Shown here one piece after another: positions 26,528-34,956 of a stretch of DNA of 45,043 bases. The notes under the pieces are model-generated. The model was not told where the DNA came from, ran no database searches, and saw nothing but the letters and a program-made list of their open reading frames with translations. The stretch is from the NCBI GenBank assembly GCA_028821125.1, contig JAPPHD010000071.1, positions 67,837 to 112,879 of the forward strand, written 5' to 3'. The DNA is from Gammaproteobacteria bacterium (lineage in GTDB: Bacteria; Pseudomonadota; Gammaproteobacteria; Pseudomonadales; Azotimanducaceae). The position numbers were made by a program, and so were the translations under genes. Each line of letters opens with the position of its first letter. Within the stretch, counting starts at the first letter, position 1.

Positions 26528-26655
26528 ATCGACCGGCAATGCTTTGGCGACACGGTGGCGACCGTCAGTCTGGGCAACACCTGGCAGATGGACTTTCGCC
26601 CGCTTGGCGCAGACCGTTCTGCAACCGTGCACATGGCCCTTGCGCGCGGGTCATG
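26525..26655 (+). pseudogene. Fragment of an AlkB-like 2OG-Fe(II) dioxygenase, fused in frame to the CoA transferase stub
   Basis: In frame with the CoA transferase stub the sequence reads H-I-D-R-Q-C-F-G-D followed by TVATVSLGNTWQMDFRPLG and M-A-L-A-R-G-S. The HxD iron motif, the FGD/ATxSLG strand and M-x-F-R resemble the core of AlkB-family dioxygenases. Only about 40 residues survive. The His codon at 26525 appears shared with the CoA transferase stub at the junction. Recognition is by motif pattern only. Confidence 0.5.
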
Positions 26656-27515
26656 CCTACGTACAGGCGATCAAGGTCCAATTGGCGGGCTTCCCGTTCC
26701 TCTTCCGTCAACTCGCGGGGCGCATCTGCAACGCCCGAGAACGCCAACTGATGGTGCTGTTCATCCTCCGCCTTGGGAAAAACCGACGCACCTAACCGTG
26801 GAATGAGTACAGCGCGAAATTCAAGGCCCTTGCTACGATCGAATGTGCCGACCCGTACCCCCTTGCCTAATGGGTCGTTCCCACGCATGTCTTTCAACAG
26901 CACACAGGGGATTCCCAATTGGCGCTCCAGAAACTTCCTGATTTGCTTGCAATCGTCGTTGCTACGCGTCAATACGCCGATTGTTTCAGGGCGGTAATCG
27001 CAATCGTTGACCAATTCCCGGACCTTTTCCGCAATAGCGGAGATTTCGCCCTGTTTGGCCACCTGGATGAACTGGGGTCGAATACCGTCCTCATGTTCAA
27101 ACTGCACATGTAACGCGGCGCCATCGTCGTTGTCCTCCCGGACAGGCAGCACATCCCCGCGAACGGTTTTCGCCGCTTCGACGATCTGCCTGGTGTTCCG
27201 GTAATTGGTCTGCAGAATCTCCGCGCGTCCGGAGACCTGGATTCCCGCCGCCCGCAATCCCTCGTCCCATGCCTTGCGCAGTTGCCAGCACAATTCACGG
27301 TCAGACCGGTTGAATTTGCGCCGGCGACCAAGCCGTTCAAACCGATCCGTGTCGAGGTATTCTTCCCTTGTTGCCGCCCTGCCCTTGATCACCTTGTCGA
27401 TTTCGTCCTTCAGATACTCAGCGCTGCATCTTTCGAGCCTGCTGCCATGGATGACGGCTTCATAGGCTTGGTCGAAAGTCGGGCTAGCCTTCTGCAGATC
27501 TATGGTTGGTTTCAC
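26641..27515 (-). pseudogene. Remnant of a UvrD/Rep-like helicase lacking its Walker B segment and both ends
   Basis: The minus-strand frame keeps superfamily I helicase pieces: motif IV region ILQTNYRNTRQIVEAAKTV, motif V GVRVGTFDRSKGLEFRAVLI and motif VI DRLYVGMTRA. The N-terminal 2A domain with Walker A is missing. Between KAWDEGLRAAGI and VSGRAEILQTNYRNT a stretch containing the D-E-A-Q Walker B box and the following Q-motif helix appears deleted in frame. The frame ends just after motif VI, where it meets the AlkB-like fragment. Such a protein could not hydrolyse ATP, so I call it a pseudogene although about 290 codons remain open. Confidence 0.7.
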
Positions 27516-27785
27516 CAGGCCGAATGCGACTCTATCAACGCCGCTTGTCGCTGGCGGTCAACGGTGCGCGAAGAATGGTGGGGGTGATACAGGCACTGCA
27601 CGGCCTTTCAGTCTACGCTACGGTTAGCGGGACACTGAAGGCAATCGTACATCGTGCGGCCATTGTCGGCGGTGCTCGCGCTCGCGACGTCGGAGATCGG
27701 TCATGATGCCGTGAAGCAAATCGCGCCGATCGACATCCAATGTGCATGGCGGCCGAAGACACGGTTTGGGCGCTCGCAGGAGAAT
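27516..27785. other. Gap after the helicase remnant; no gene seen
   Basis: About 270 bases with no credible coding sequence. It includes an imperfect inverted repeat (cctttcagt near 27602 with actgaagg near 27634). It may be eroded sequence from the same rearrangement as 26336-27515. Confidence 0.4.
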
Positions 27786-28178
27786 TCAGGCGTCGTCGTT
27801 CCGGTCGGCTGACGCGACACCGAGCACGTGGCGTTCAACTACTCCGAGGCGCCTGTCGATCCTCTCGACCCGCCTGTCGATCCTCTCGACCCGCCTGTCT
27901 AGCGTAGTGACCCGCTTGTCTAGCGTAGTGACCCGCTTGTCTAGCGTGGCGACCCGCCTGTCTAGCGTATCGACCTTGACCTCCAGCGCTTTGAAGCCAA
28001 CCGCCAACGCGTTCACTTCGCCCCGCAGGGCATTCAGACCGGCGCCCAGGTCTCGAATGTCTTCCCGCAGCCAACCGGTCACGGTCAGGATCAATGCGCC
28101 CATGGCAACCAGCGTACCGATGATCGTCCAGAATTCGGGGCTGGGCTTGTGGGAATCTTTTGCAGGCCGGTCAGACAT
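27786..28178 (-). CDS. Membrane-anchored coiled-coil protein with heptad tandem repeats
   Basis: A 130-residue protein with one transmembrane helix (FWTIIGTLVAMGALILTVTGWL) near the N-terminus, a short linker and a continuous coiled coil to the C-terminus. The coil is built from seven-residue units of the form R-V-x-x-[LI]-D-[RK], six in a row, encoded by 21-bp DNA repeats at 27850-27975. The first part (LGAGLNALRGEVNALAVGFKALEVKVDTLD) has the same heptad spacing with Leu/Val at core positions. Proteins of this shape are common hypothetical products; a role in scaffolding is possible but unproven. Transcribed toward the helicase remnant. Confidence 0.7.
   Translation of the reverse strand: MSDRPAKDSHKPSPEFWTIIGTLVAMGALILTVTGWLREDIRDLGAGLNALRGEVNALAVGFKALEVKVDTLDRRVATLDKRVTTLDKRVTTLDRRVERIDRRVERIDRRLGVVERHVLGVASADRNDDA
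27850..27975. repeat. Six tandem 21-bp units inside the coiled-coil gene
   Basis: Units start at 27850, 27871, 27892, 27913, 27934 and 27955. The first two (cgcctgtcgatcctctcgac and one more base) are identical; the other four share cgcytgtctagcgt followed by a variable end. Each unit encodes one heptad, so changes in unit number keep the frame and alter coil length. Confidence 0.9.
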
Positions 28179-28213
28179 GCCGTAATCCTACGCCGCACTC
28201 GAACTGTGCACCA

Positions 28214-28246
28214 TGAGATATCATCCTGAGGGCAAGTGAGATATCT
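28214..28246. promoter_or_regulatory. 8-bp inverted repeat upstream of the coiled-coil gene
   Basis: gagatatc at 28214-28221 and gatatctc at 28239-28246 form a perfect inverted repeat with a 17-nt spacer, 36 bases before the coiled-coil start on the minus strand. Placement suits a regulator site or leader hairpin. The surrounding 210-base gap (28179-28389) otherwise shows no secure gene. Confidence 0.35.
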
Positions 28247-28389
28247 CGTAGTTTTTCGGGCGCGACACCATGGTACCGGCGCAACTGTTCGCCGAGGAAA
28301 CGGCGCCCCACTTCCGCATCGTTGCCGGTGGCAAGGACGGGAGCGGAAGACCAGGCTGACCCGGCCACGGCAAGCCGAAGGAGTGTGCG

Positions 28390-28758
28390 GTGTTTCAACT
28401 TGATTGGGGAGATCCTGCGGGGGGCGTCTGGCGCCCGCTGAGCAGGAGTTTTTCCGACATAGGCGGTACCGGCGTCTATGTCGTGCGGCAGACCGCCGGG
28501 CCGACCGTCATCGTCGGCCAGGGGGTGATACAAGACCGGCTGTCCGCACTCCGGAAAGACGCCAGGATTCTCTGCTACGACCGCGCCGGCTCCCCGCTGC
28601 TGGCAACCTGGGCGATCGTTCAGGGCATGGTACAGACCAGGATGCTTTACTCGGCCCAATTGGACGGAATCGAACGGTACCTCGCCGAGACCCTGAAACC
28701 GCTGATCGGGAAAAGCTATCCGGATGTGGCTCCGGTTCCGGTGCCGTTGCCGGCCTGA
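28390..28758 (+). CDS. Small protein with a GIY-YIG-like fold
   Basis: A 122-residue protein. The segment G-V-Y-V-V-R followed by TVIVGQG, then RLSALRKD and a closing G-I-E-R-Y-L-A-E-x-L-K-P-L-I-G-K-x-Y-P resembles a degenerate GIY-YIG nuclease-like domain: the first G-V-Y replaces GIY, the second tyrosine motif is V-I-V-G, and an acidic residue in G-I-E-R-Y sits where the catalytic Glu would be. Without the usual Arg in place I would not claim nuclease activity. The start is GTG at 28390. It precedes the BCCT transporter by 90 bases on the same strand. Confidence 0.55.
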   Translation: MFQLDWGDPAGGVWRPLSRSFSDIGGTGVYVVRQTAGPTVIVGQGVIQDRLSALRKDARILCYDRAGSPLLATWAIVQGMVQTRMLYSAQLDGIERYLAETLKPLIGKSYPDVAPVPVPLPA

Positions 28759-28848
28759 CCCGAGCTGGCGGCGTCAGGCTCCGCATCGCCTGGACCCGGC
28801 AGTGGAATTCCCGGAAGATGGCTGCGTCCTGCAGACCAGGGACCGCGA

Positions 28849-30489
28849 GTGACGCAAGGTAAGGACGCCGGACCGGAGGGAGCGGTCTCTGCAGCCAGGC
28901 CGGCGGTGGCCGCGGCGGGTCTCTGGAAGGGGCTGCACCCCGGCATGGCGCTCGCCGCCAAGGGCATGGTGCTGGTTTTCGTCGTTCTCTCCGTAGCCTT
29001 CCTGGACGGTGCCGGCGCCCTGTATTCAGAAGTCCGTGCCTGGATCGAGGGCCGGCTTGACTGGTACTACGTACTGACCATATGCGGCGCCGTATTCGTG
29101 TGCCTGTTCCTGATGTGCAGCCGCTACGGCCGCATCCGGCTTGGCGATGACGATGCCCGGCCGGAATTCAGCACCTTCTCATGGCTCGCCATGCTGTTCT
29201 CGGCGGGCCTGGGTATCGGGCTCCTGTTCTTTTCCATCGCCGAGCCGCTCTACTACTTCGACAACAGCGCACCCGGCGGCTACCCCAACAATCCCCATGC
29301 CGACCGTGCCGGCAACCTGGGGCTAAACATCCAGCGAGCTGAGCTGGCCGTGCGCGTCACCTGTTTTCACTGGGGGATTCACGGCTGGTCGGTATATGTC
29401 CTGGCAGGGCTCTGCCTCGCCTGGTTCGGCTTCCGCAAGAAGCTGCCGCTTACGTTCCGTTCCGCCCTCTACCCGGTGCTCGGCAACCGGATCTACGGCC
29501 CCATCGGCCACCTGGTCGACCTGCTGGCGGTGTTCGGCACGGTCTTCGGCACAGCCACTTCGCTCGGCCTGGGGGTCACCCAGATGGGCGCCGGGCTGAA
29601 TGCCCTGTTCGACGCAGACCCGGGCGTCGTGACGCAGATCGCGCTGATCGCGGCCATATCCACCGTAGCCACCCTGTCCGCGGTCTCCGGCATCGGCCGT
29701 GGCATTCGCATCATTTCCGAGTGGAACATCTACCTGACCGTGGTGCTGCTCGGGTTTTTCCTGTTTTTCGGCCCTTCCGAATGGCTGCTGGGCTTTCTCG
29801 TGACCACCGCCGGCAACTATTTGTGGGCCGCGATTCCCATGGGCTTCTGGACCGCCGCCGACAAGGCCACCGCCGATTGGCAGAGTGCCTGGACCATTTT
29901 CTACTGGGGCTGGTGGATTTCCTGGGCGCCGTTCGTAGGCATGTTCATCGCGCGCATCTCGCGCGGCCGCACGCTCCGGGAGTTCGTTGCGGGGGCCATC
30001 TTCGTGCCGACGGCCCTGGGCGTGATCTGGATCAGCCTGCTGGGCGGCAACGCACTCCATGTGGAACTGCTCGCCGAAGGCGGCCCCGGAACGGCGGGCA
30101 TCATGCACCTCGTGCGCGAGGGCAATCTCGAGGCGGCCCTGTACAGCACAATTGCAGCAATGAGCGGCGCCGCGTGGCTGACCTGGGGCATCTCGGCGCT
30201 GGCCACTTTACTGCTGGCAACCTGGTTCATCACCTCCTGCGACTCGGGCACGCTGGTCATCACCACCATGCTCAGCATGGGTGACGATCATCCGCCGCGG
30301 CGCTTTCGTGTGGTTTGGGGGCTCGGCATGGGGCTGGTCGCCGCCGTGCTGCTGCTGGCCGGCGGACTGCACGCCCTGCAGACCGCTTCCGTCGTCGCCG
30401 CCCTGCCGGTCAGCGCGGTTCTGCTGTTCATGATGTACGGCCTGCTGAAGTCCCTGTCGCAGGAGCCGGCATTTCCGGCGTCGGCGTAA
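28849..30489 (+). CDS. BCCT-family transporter (betaine/choline/carnitine type)
   Basis: A 546-residue secondary transporter with about 12 transmembrane helices. The family signatures are clear: LGIGLLFFSIAEPLYYF in the first third (BCCT opening), an amphipathic F-H-W-G-I-H-G-W-S segment, F-Y-W-G-W-W-I-S-W-A-P-F-V-G-M-F-I-A-R-I-S-R-G-R-T, and a later TSCDSG stretch. BCCT carriers import quaternary ammonium osmolytes such as glycine betaine, choline, carnitine or DMSP. The GTG start at 28849 is inferred from the open frame; the first 30 residues are probably cytoplasmic. Its 3' end faces the SDR gene across 76 bases (convergent). Confidence 0.92.
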   Translation: MTQGKDAGPEGAVSAARPAVAAAGLWKGLHPGMALAAKGMVLVFVVLSVAFLDGAGALYSEVRAWIEGRLDWYYVLTICGAVFVCLFLMCSRYGRIRLGDDDARPEFSTFSWLAMLFSAGLGIGLLFFSIAEPLYYFDNSAPGGYPNNPHADRAGNLGLNIQRAELAVRVTCFHWGIHGWSVYVLAGLCLAWFGFRKKLPLTFRSALYPVLGNRIYGPIGHLVDLLAVFGTVFGTATSLGLGVTQMGAGLNALFDADPGVVTQIALIAAISTVATLSAVSGIGRGIRIISEWNIYLTVVLLGFFLFFGPSEWLLGFLVTTAGNYLWAAIPMGFWTAADKATADWQSAWTIFYWGWWISWAPFVGMFIARISRGRTLREFVAGAIFVPTALGVIWISLLGGNALHVELLAEGGPGTAGIMHLVREGNLEAALYSTIAAMSGAAWLTWGISALATLLLATWFITSCDSGTLVITTMLSMGDDHPPRRFRVVWGLGMGLVAAVLLLAGGLHALQTASVVAALPVSAVLLFMMYGLLKSLSQEPAFPASA

Positions 30490-30565
30490 GGAATCGGCGC
30501 AGGTTCCGCAAGCGGACGCGCCCGCCATGGGACGGACCTGCGGGTTCCGTTGGCGCCGGTTTCCC

Positions 30566-31330
30566 CTATCCGCGGGCCGAGACGCCACCTGAGACGGTGA
30601 ATACCTCGCCCGTGACGTAGGAGGCCTCCTCCGAGGCCAGGTACGAAACCATGCCCGCGACATCGTCCGGCTTGCCGATGCGGCCGAGGAACGCCGTCTC
30701 CGACAGGTAGTTCCGGAAGAACTCCTCGGGATAGACCTTGCGCAGGAAGTCGTTGTAGATCAGCCCGGGCGCGACCGCGTTGACGCGCACCCCGTGCTCG
30801 CCGTTCTCGGCCGCGGCAACCCGGGTCAGCGCCAGCACGCCGGCCTTTGCGGCCGAGTACGCGGCGCCGTGCGCGGCCGACATTTCCCACGCCGCGATCG
30901 ACGAGATGTTGACGATCGAGCCGCCGCCCCCGGCAATCATCGCCGGCAGTGCGTAGCGCATGCACACGAAGGTGCCGGTCAGGTCCACGTCGAGGCAGCG
31001 CTGCCAGGTTTCCAGCGACATCTCGGCCACCGGCTCGATCTTCGACCACCCGGCGTTGTTGACGAGCACGTCAAGTCCTCCCCTGCTGCCCACCACGTCA
31101 TCGATCACGGCACGTACCTGGCCGTGGTCGGTCACGTCGAGGTGATAGGCAGCGACCTCGCGCCCGAGGTCGCCGGACAGGGCATGGGCAAATTCCCGGC
31201 AGCGGCGCTCGTGGGCATCGGTTACCACAACGTCCAGCCCGTCGGCCGCCAGCCGCCTCGCCACCGCCGCCCCGATGCCGGCGCCGGCAGCAGCGGTGAC
31301 CAGTGCAATCCGTCTGTCGTTTGCCATCAT
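30566..31330 (-). CDS. SDR-family oxidoreductase (FabG-like)
   Basis: A 254-residue classical short-chain dehydrogenase. It shows the N-terminal nucleotide loop (VTAAAGAGIGAAVA, with Ala where Gly is common), the LDVLVNNAG strand, the catalytic S-S-I and Y-S-A-A-K pair, and the C-terminal YLASEEASYVTGEVFTVSGG typical of FabG-like enzymes. Such proteins reduce 3-ketoacyl thioesters or oxidise secondary alcohols; the substrate is unknown. The ATG at 31330 overlaps the stop of the upstream luciferase-like gene (ATGA). It is the last of four coupled genes. Confidence 0.9.
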   Translation of the reverse strand: MMANDRRIALVTAAAGAGIGAAVARRLAADGLDVVVTDAHERRCREFAHALSGDLGREVAAYHLDVTDHGQVRAVIDDVVGSRGGLDVLVNNAGWSKIEPVAEMSLETWQRCLDVDLTGTFVCMRYALPAMIAGGGGSIVNISSIAAWEMSAAHGAAYSAAKAGVLALTRVAAAENGEHGVRVNAVAPGLIYNDFLRKVYPEEFFRNYLSETAFLGRIGKPDDVAGMVSYLASEEASYVTGEVFTVSGGVSARG

Positions 31331-32340
31331 CCCGCTCCTGCTGCTTCAACGGCGCCGATCACCGTATCGGAAAGATGCGCCAGGCGCTGCATCCGCCCTC
31401 CGGACAACAGCGCGAAGGTGATGCGGTCGATATCGAGCTGCCAGAGCTTTTGCAGCCCCTCGACGCATGTGTCCAGGTCGCCGGCCAGCGCCACCGATCT
31501 GGCGAAGTCGTCCGATACGATCGCCTTGTGCCGGGCCTGGAGCGAAAGGTGATCGACCAGATGATAGGCGTCCGCGGCCCGCGCGAAGTCCGGGCGGAAG
31601 CGCTCCCAGGCCGGCGGCATGCGCTTCCATGGATGGAACGTGGCCGCCTGGCTCGTGGCCCAGGCCCTGATGTCGTCGACGGCGCTCGCCTCGTCGTCAC
31701 GGACCGACATCGTGACGAAGAGATCGATGGTGAGCCGCTCGCGGGGGCGCCCGGCTTTCGCCAGGCCCTCGTGAATGAACTCGAGCTGCCATGCACAGAA
31801 TTCCGGGTCGGCGGCGCCCATCAGCACGACGCCATCGCAAATCTCGCCGGCCAGGCGCAGCATGGCGGGCTGCGAAGCGGCGAGGTAGACGGGAATCTGC
31901 CGCGTGGCGGTGGCCAGCCGCACCTCGGTGCCGTCAATCTCGCATGCCTCGCCGGCAAACAACCGGCGAAAGCCGTCGATTCCGGTACGCAGCTCACCCA
32001 CCCTGGACGGCGTCGCGCCCGCGCCGAGCACCGCCGACCAGCCGGCGCCGAGGCCGAGCACCGCCCGGCCGCCGGACAGTTCATCGAGCGCAGCCATGGC
32101 GTTGGCCGTGACCGTGGGGTGCCGGGTGACCAGGTTCGTCACACCCGTACCGATCAGCACCTTTTTCGTGGACATGGCAGCCAGGTTCATGGCTGCGTAC
32201 ACATCCTTCATCCCTAGCTGGAAATCGATGTACCACAGCACCTCGAAGCCGCCATCGTCGACCATCCGGGCCAGTTCGGATGTGCGGCTCAGGGGCTCCC
32301 GGGGGCTCACCCCCAGCGAAATTCCATATCGATGGGTCAT
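31327..32340 (-). CDS. LLM-class (luciferase-like) flavin or F420-dependent oxidoreductase, first copy
   Basis: A 337-residue TIM-barrel enzyme of the bacterial luciferase superfamily. Recognisable blocks are VLIGTGVTNLVTRHPTVTA, a G-R-A-V-L-G-L-G-A-G-W motif, and QIPVYLAASQPAMLRLAGE followed by G-V-V-L-M-G. Members use FMN or F420 to oxidise alkanes, sulfonates or side chains; the cofactor is not decided by sequence. The ATG at 32340 overlaps the stop of the hydrolase (ATGA), and its stop overlaps the SDR start, so it is the third gene of the coupled set. Confidence 0.85.
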   Translation of the reverse strand: MTHRYGISLGVSPREPLSRTSELARMVDDGGFEVLWYIDFQLGMKDVYAAMNLAAMSTKKVLIGTGVTNLVTRHPTVTANAMAALDELSGGRAVLGLGAGWSAVLGAGATPSRVGELRTGIDGFRRLFAGEACEIDGTEVRLATATRQIPVYLAASQPAMLRLAGEICDGVVLMGAADPEFCAWQLEFIHEGLAKAGRPRERLTIDLFVTMSVRDDEASAVDDIRAWATSQAATFHPWKRMPPAWERFRPDFARAADAYHLVDHLSLQARHKAIVSDDFARSVALAGDLDTCVEGLQKLWQLDIDRITFALLSGGRMQRLAHLSDTVIGAVEAAGAG

Positions 32341-33131
32341 CGCAAACTCCCGTTGTGCAGCAGCCGGGCGAGCAACGCGCCGTAGCATTCCGGCTGGTCG
32401 ACGGAGATCAGGTGGCCGGCGCCGGCAATCTCGTGATAGCGGCCATGGGGCACGGCGCCGGCGATGATATCCGCCGCCCGGCGCGGACAGAACACATCTT
32501 CGGCGGCGCCGACGATGTCGAGCGGCGCCCCGATCCGCGCCAGCAGCGGATTGAGCGGCTCCGCCCGCACTCCGATCATGGCTCGCGCGGCGTTGATATA
32601 ACCGCTGCCGTCTCCCACCGCCGCCAGGCGCCTGGCGACCACCGCATCGACATCGGCGGTGGAAACGATCTGCAGCGACGTGTCGCCGTGCAGGCCGGCG
32701 GCGAAAGCGGCGCTGTCCCCGGCCTCGAGCTGGGCGATGCGGCCGGCGAAAAAATCGGCTGCGGCCGCGCCCACAACCGACGAGGTGGCCACCACCACCA
32801 GGTGCCGTATCGGTGCATCCTCGGCCGTTGCGGCGTGCAGGGCGATGGTGCCGCCGAGCGAATAGCCCACCACGGCGGCCGGGCCGCTCACGGCATTCAG
32901 GAACGCGGTCAGGTCATCGCTCAGTTGCTCGAGCGTGCCGCTGCCCTGCCCGGCGCCGGTTTGTCCGTGTCCCCGCAGGTCGACGGCATAGGTGGTAAAC
33001 CCCTCCAGGCAAGCCGCAACGGCATCCCAGGACCGATGGTCCTCGGCCAGGCCGTGCAGCAGCACCACCGCCGGTCCCGAGCCCCGCCGGCGATAGTTGA
33101 CGACGATATCCCCCAGTTCGACGCTGCTCAT
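32337..33131 (-). CDS. Alpha/beta hydrolase
   Basis: A 264-residue alpha/beta-fold hydrolase with the oxyanion strand LLHGLAEDHRSWD, the nucleophile elbow VGYSLGGT, an Asp in the region of IVGAAEDVF and the His in IAGAGHLI. The size and layout match the small esterase/C-C hydrolase group. It overlaps both neighbours by four bases (ATGA): the acyl-CoA synthetase upstream and the luciferase-like gene downstream. In this setting it may open a ring-fission product or cleave a thioester, but that is inference from position. Confidence 0.87.
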   Translation of the reverse strand: MSSVELGDIVVNYRRRGSGPAVVLLHGLAEDHRSWDAVAACLEGFTTYAVDLRGHGQTGAGQGSGTLEQLSDDLTAFLNAVSGPAAVVGYSLGGTIALHAATAEDAPIRHLVVVATSSVVGAAAADFFAGRIAQLEAGDSAAFAAGLHGDTSLQIVSTADVDAVVARRLAAVGDGSGYINAARAMIGVRAEPLNPLLARIGAPLDIVGAAEDVFCPRRAADIIAGAVPHGRYHEIAGAGHLISVDQPECYGALLARLLHNGSLR

Positions 33132-34783
33132 CGGTCTTCTCCCGGGCGCGGGCCCGCGTCGCCGGAGCCATTCCCGCCCGCTGCCGTGGCGCGATCCAGA
33201 AGCCGGCTCAGCAATTCGTGTTTCCTGATCTTGCCCGCAGCCGTGCGCGGGAAGCGCTCGACCGGTTCAAGGCGCTCCGGCCAGTATCGGCGGGCCAGGC
33301 CCTGCGCTTCGCAGAACGCCAGGATGTCGGCCAGCGTGAGGGGGACCGCGGTCTTCACGGCGGCACAGAGACGCTCGCCGAGACGCTCGTCGGGCCAGCC
33401 GATGACGGCAACACCGGCCACATCGGGGTGGGCGGCGATGGCGTTCTCGGTTTCAACGGGTGAGATGTTCACGCCTCCCCGGATGATCAGGTCCTTGACC
33501 CTGCCGACGATCGACACGTACCCGTCGGCATCGATACGGGCCAGGTCGCCGGTACGGAAGAAGCCATCGCCAATCAGGTGCCCGGCGTAGGTTTCAGGCT
33601 GCCCGTAATAGCCGTTGAATACGCCGGGCCCACGCATCACCAGTTCGCCGGCGCCGGAAACCTGCAGCCGCAGGTCGTCGGCGAGCGTCCGCAATTCCAG
33701 GCCCGGCAGCCCCACGCCGACCGTGGTCTCGACCTGCTCGTCGGTGGAGTCGGCAACGCAGGTGGTCAAACCGCCTTCGGTCATGCCCCACAGCGGCGTC
33801 ACGAAGGTGTTCGGAAACTCGGTTCGGCAGCGCCGGATCAGGGCCGGGGGTACCTGGGCACCGCCGCACAAGAAGGTCTTGAGCGGCGCCAGCTTGGGCT
33901 CGCGTCCGTGCCACGGGGCATTGGCCAGATCGAACAGGAACGGCGTCGCGGCCGCGGTGAACGCCGCGTGGTGGCGCGAAACCAGGTCGAGCGCCGCCTC
34001 GGCATGCCATTGATCCTGAAGAATGAGAGGCGCACCGAGGAACATCGACAGGCGCGCGCCGTGAATGGCGCCCACGCTGTGGCCGAGCGGGGAAGGCATG
34101 AACACCGGCGTGTGGGGGCCGAGGGAAAAACGCTCCGCGAATTGCAGATTGAGCGTCGCCAGGGTGTCTTCGCTGTGACTCACCACTTTCGGCGGCCCGG
34201 TCGTGCCCGAGGTGAACATCAGGTGTGCGGTGGCCTCATCTACATCGACTCTGGATCCCGGGGCGCCTGTCGCCGAATCTCCCCGCGCGCCGCAGAATTC
34301 CAGAAACCTGCCTTCGGCCAGACCGACAACGACATCGGCCGCCCCCGCGGCGGCCCGCCGTACCGTTTCGGCCGGCGCGTTCTTCCGATGTGTACTGACG
34401 GTAATGGCCAGCGCAGGTTCGGTCAGTTCGAAGATGTGCCGCAATTGGTTGGCGGTCGTGGTGACCGGGGGCGTGGCGGGGACCTGCCCCGCCCGCAGCA
34501 CGGCCAGGAACATGACGAGCCAGGCGGTTTCGTTGGGCAGAAGCAGCACCACCACCCGCCTGCCCGGACCAGCAACGCCTCGAATGGTTTCGGCAGCCTC
34601 GCCGGCAGCGCTCCACAGTTCGGACCGCGACAGCGTGACTTCGCCACTGGCCAGGGCAAGCGCTTCCGGGGAGCGGGCGACGTGCGACTCGAAGCGGTCG
34701 AGCAAACTGGGGCCATCCCACCACCCGGCTCTCCCGTACCGGGCTGCAACGGCAGCATCGGCGGGCCGCACGCCGGTTCGCAT
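33128..34783 (-). CDS. AMP-dependent acyl-CoA synthetase (ANL superfamily)
   Basis: A 551-residue adenylating ligase that would activate a carboxylic acid to its CoA thioester. Motifs in order: LMFTSGTTGPPKVVSHS (P-loop A3), W-G-M-T-E-G-G (A5), FFRTGDLARIDADGYVSIVGR (A7/A8) and TAAGKIRKHELL with the A10 Lys. The ATG at 34783 is chosen because family similarity starts soon after it (about residue 20: DRFESHVARSPEALAL); an upstream in-frame ATG at 34969 adds 62 residues that do not match. It leads the coupled four-gene set and diverges from the MmcQ-like gene across 173 bases. Confidence 0.88.
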   Translation of the reverse strand: MRTGVRPADAAVAARYGRAGWWDGPSLLDRFESHVARSPEALALASGEVTLSRSELWSAAGEAAETIRGVAGPGRRVVVLLLPNETAWLVMFLAVLRAGQVPATPPVTTTANQLRHIFELTEPALAITVSTHRKNAPAETVRRAAAGAADVVVGLAEGRFLEFCGARGDSATGAPGSRVDVDEATAHLMFTSGTTGPPKVVSHSEDTLATLNLQFAERFSLGPHTPVFMPSPLGHSVGAIHGARLSMFLGAPLILQDQWHAEAALDLVSRHHAAFTAAATPFLFDLANAPWHGREPKLAPLKTFLCGGAQVPPALIRRCRTEFPNTFVTPLWGMTEGGLTTCVADSTDEQVETTVGVGLPGLELRTLADDLRLQVSGAGELVMRGPGVFNGYYGQPETYAGHLIGDGFFRTGDLARIDADGYVSIVGRVKDLIIRGGVNISPVETENAIAAHPDVAGVAVIGWPDERLGERLCAAVKTAVPLTLADILAFCEAQGLARRYWPERLEPVERFPRTAAGKIRKHELLSRLLDRATAAGGNGSGDAGPRPGEDR

Positions 34784-34956
34784 CGTCAAGGCGTCACATC
34801 CGGAAGAAGCGCGTATTTCATCATGGTGCAAAGCATCTCGCGCTGCCATGTTATTGCAAGACCATTGGAACCCGGTATGGTTCCGCACCATCCGGGTTCG
34901 CGAATTCGAATCGCGCTGATGCGATTGAAGCGCGCGCTCATCATGGGGGTTCGACA

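Noticed and set aside
26336-26806. A complete small CoA transferase of 156 residues
   Set aside because: Similarity stops after about 64 residues; the rest is an AlkB-like fragment and antisense of the helicase remnant.
27850-27975. CRISPR array
   Set aside because: Units are 21 bp, contiguous with no spacers, and encode protein heptads; no cas genes nearby.
28171-28659. Minus-strand ORF with a plausible-looking end (RRFLGEQLRRYHG region)
   Set aside because: It overlaps the GIY-YIG-like gene and has no recognised domain; possibly a small remnant, but not supported enough to call.
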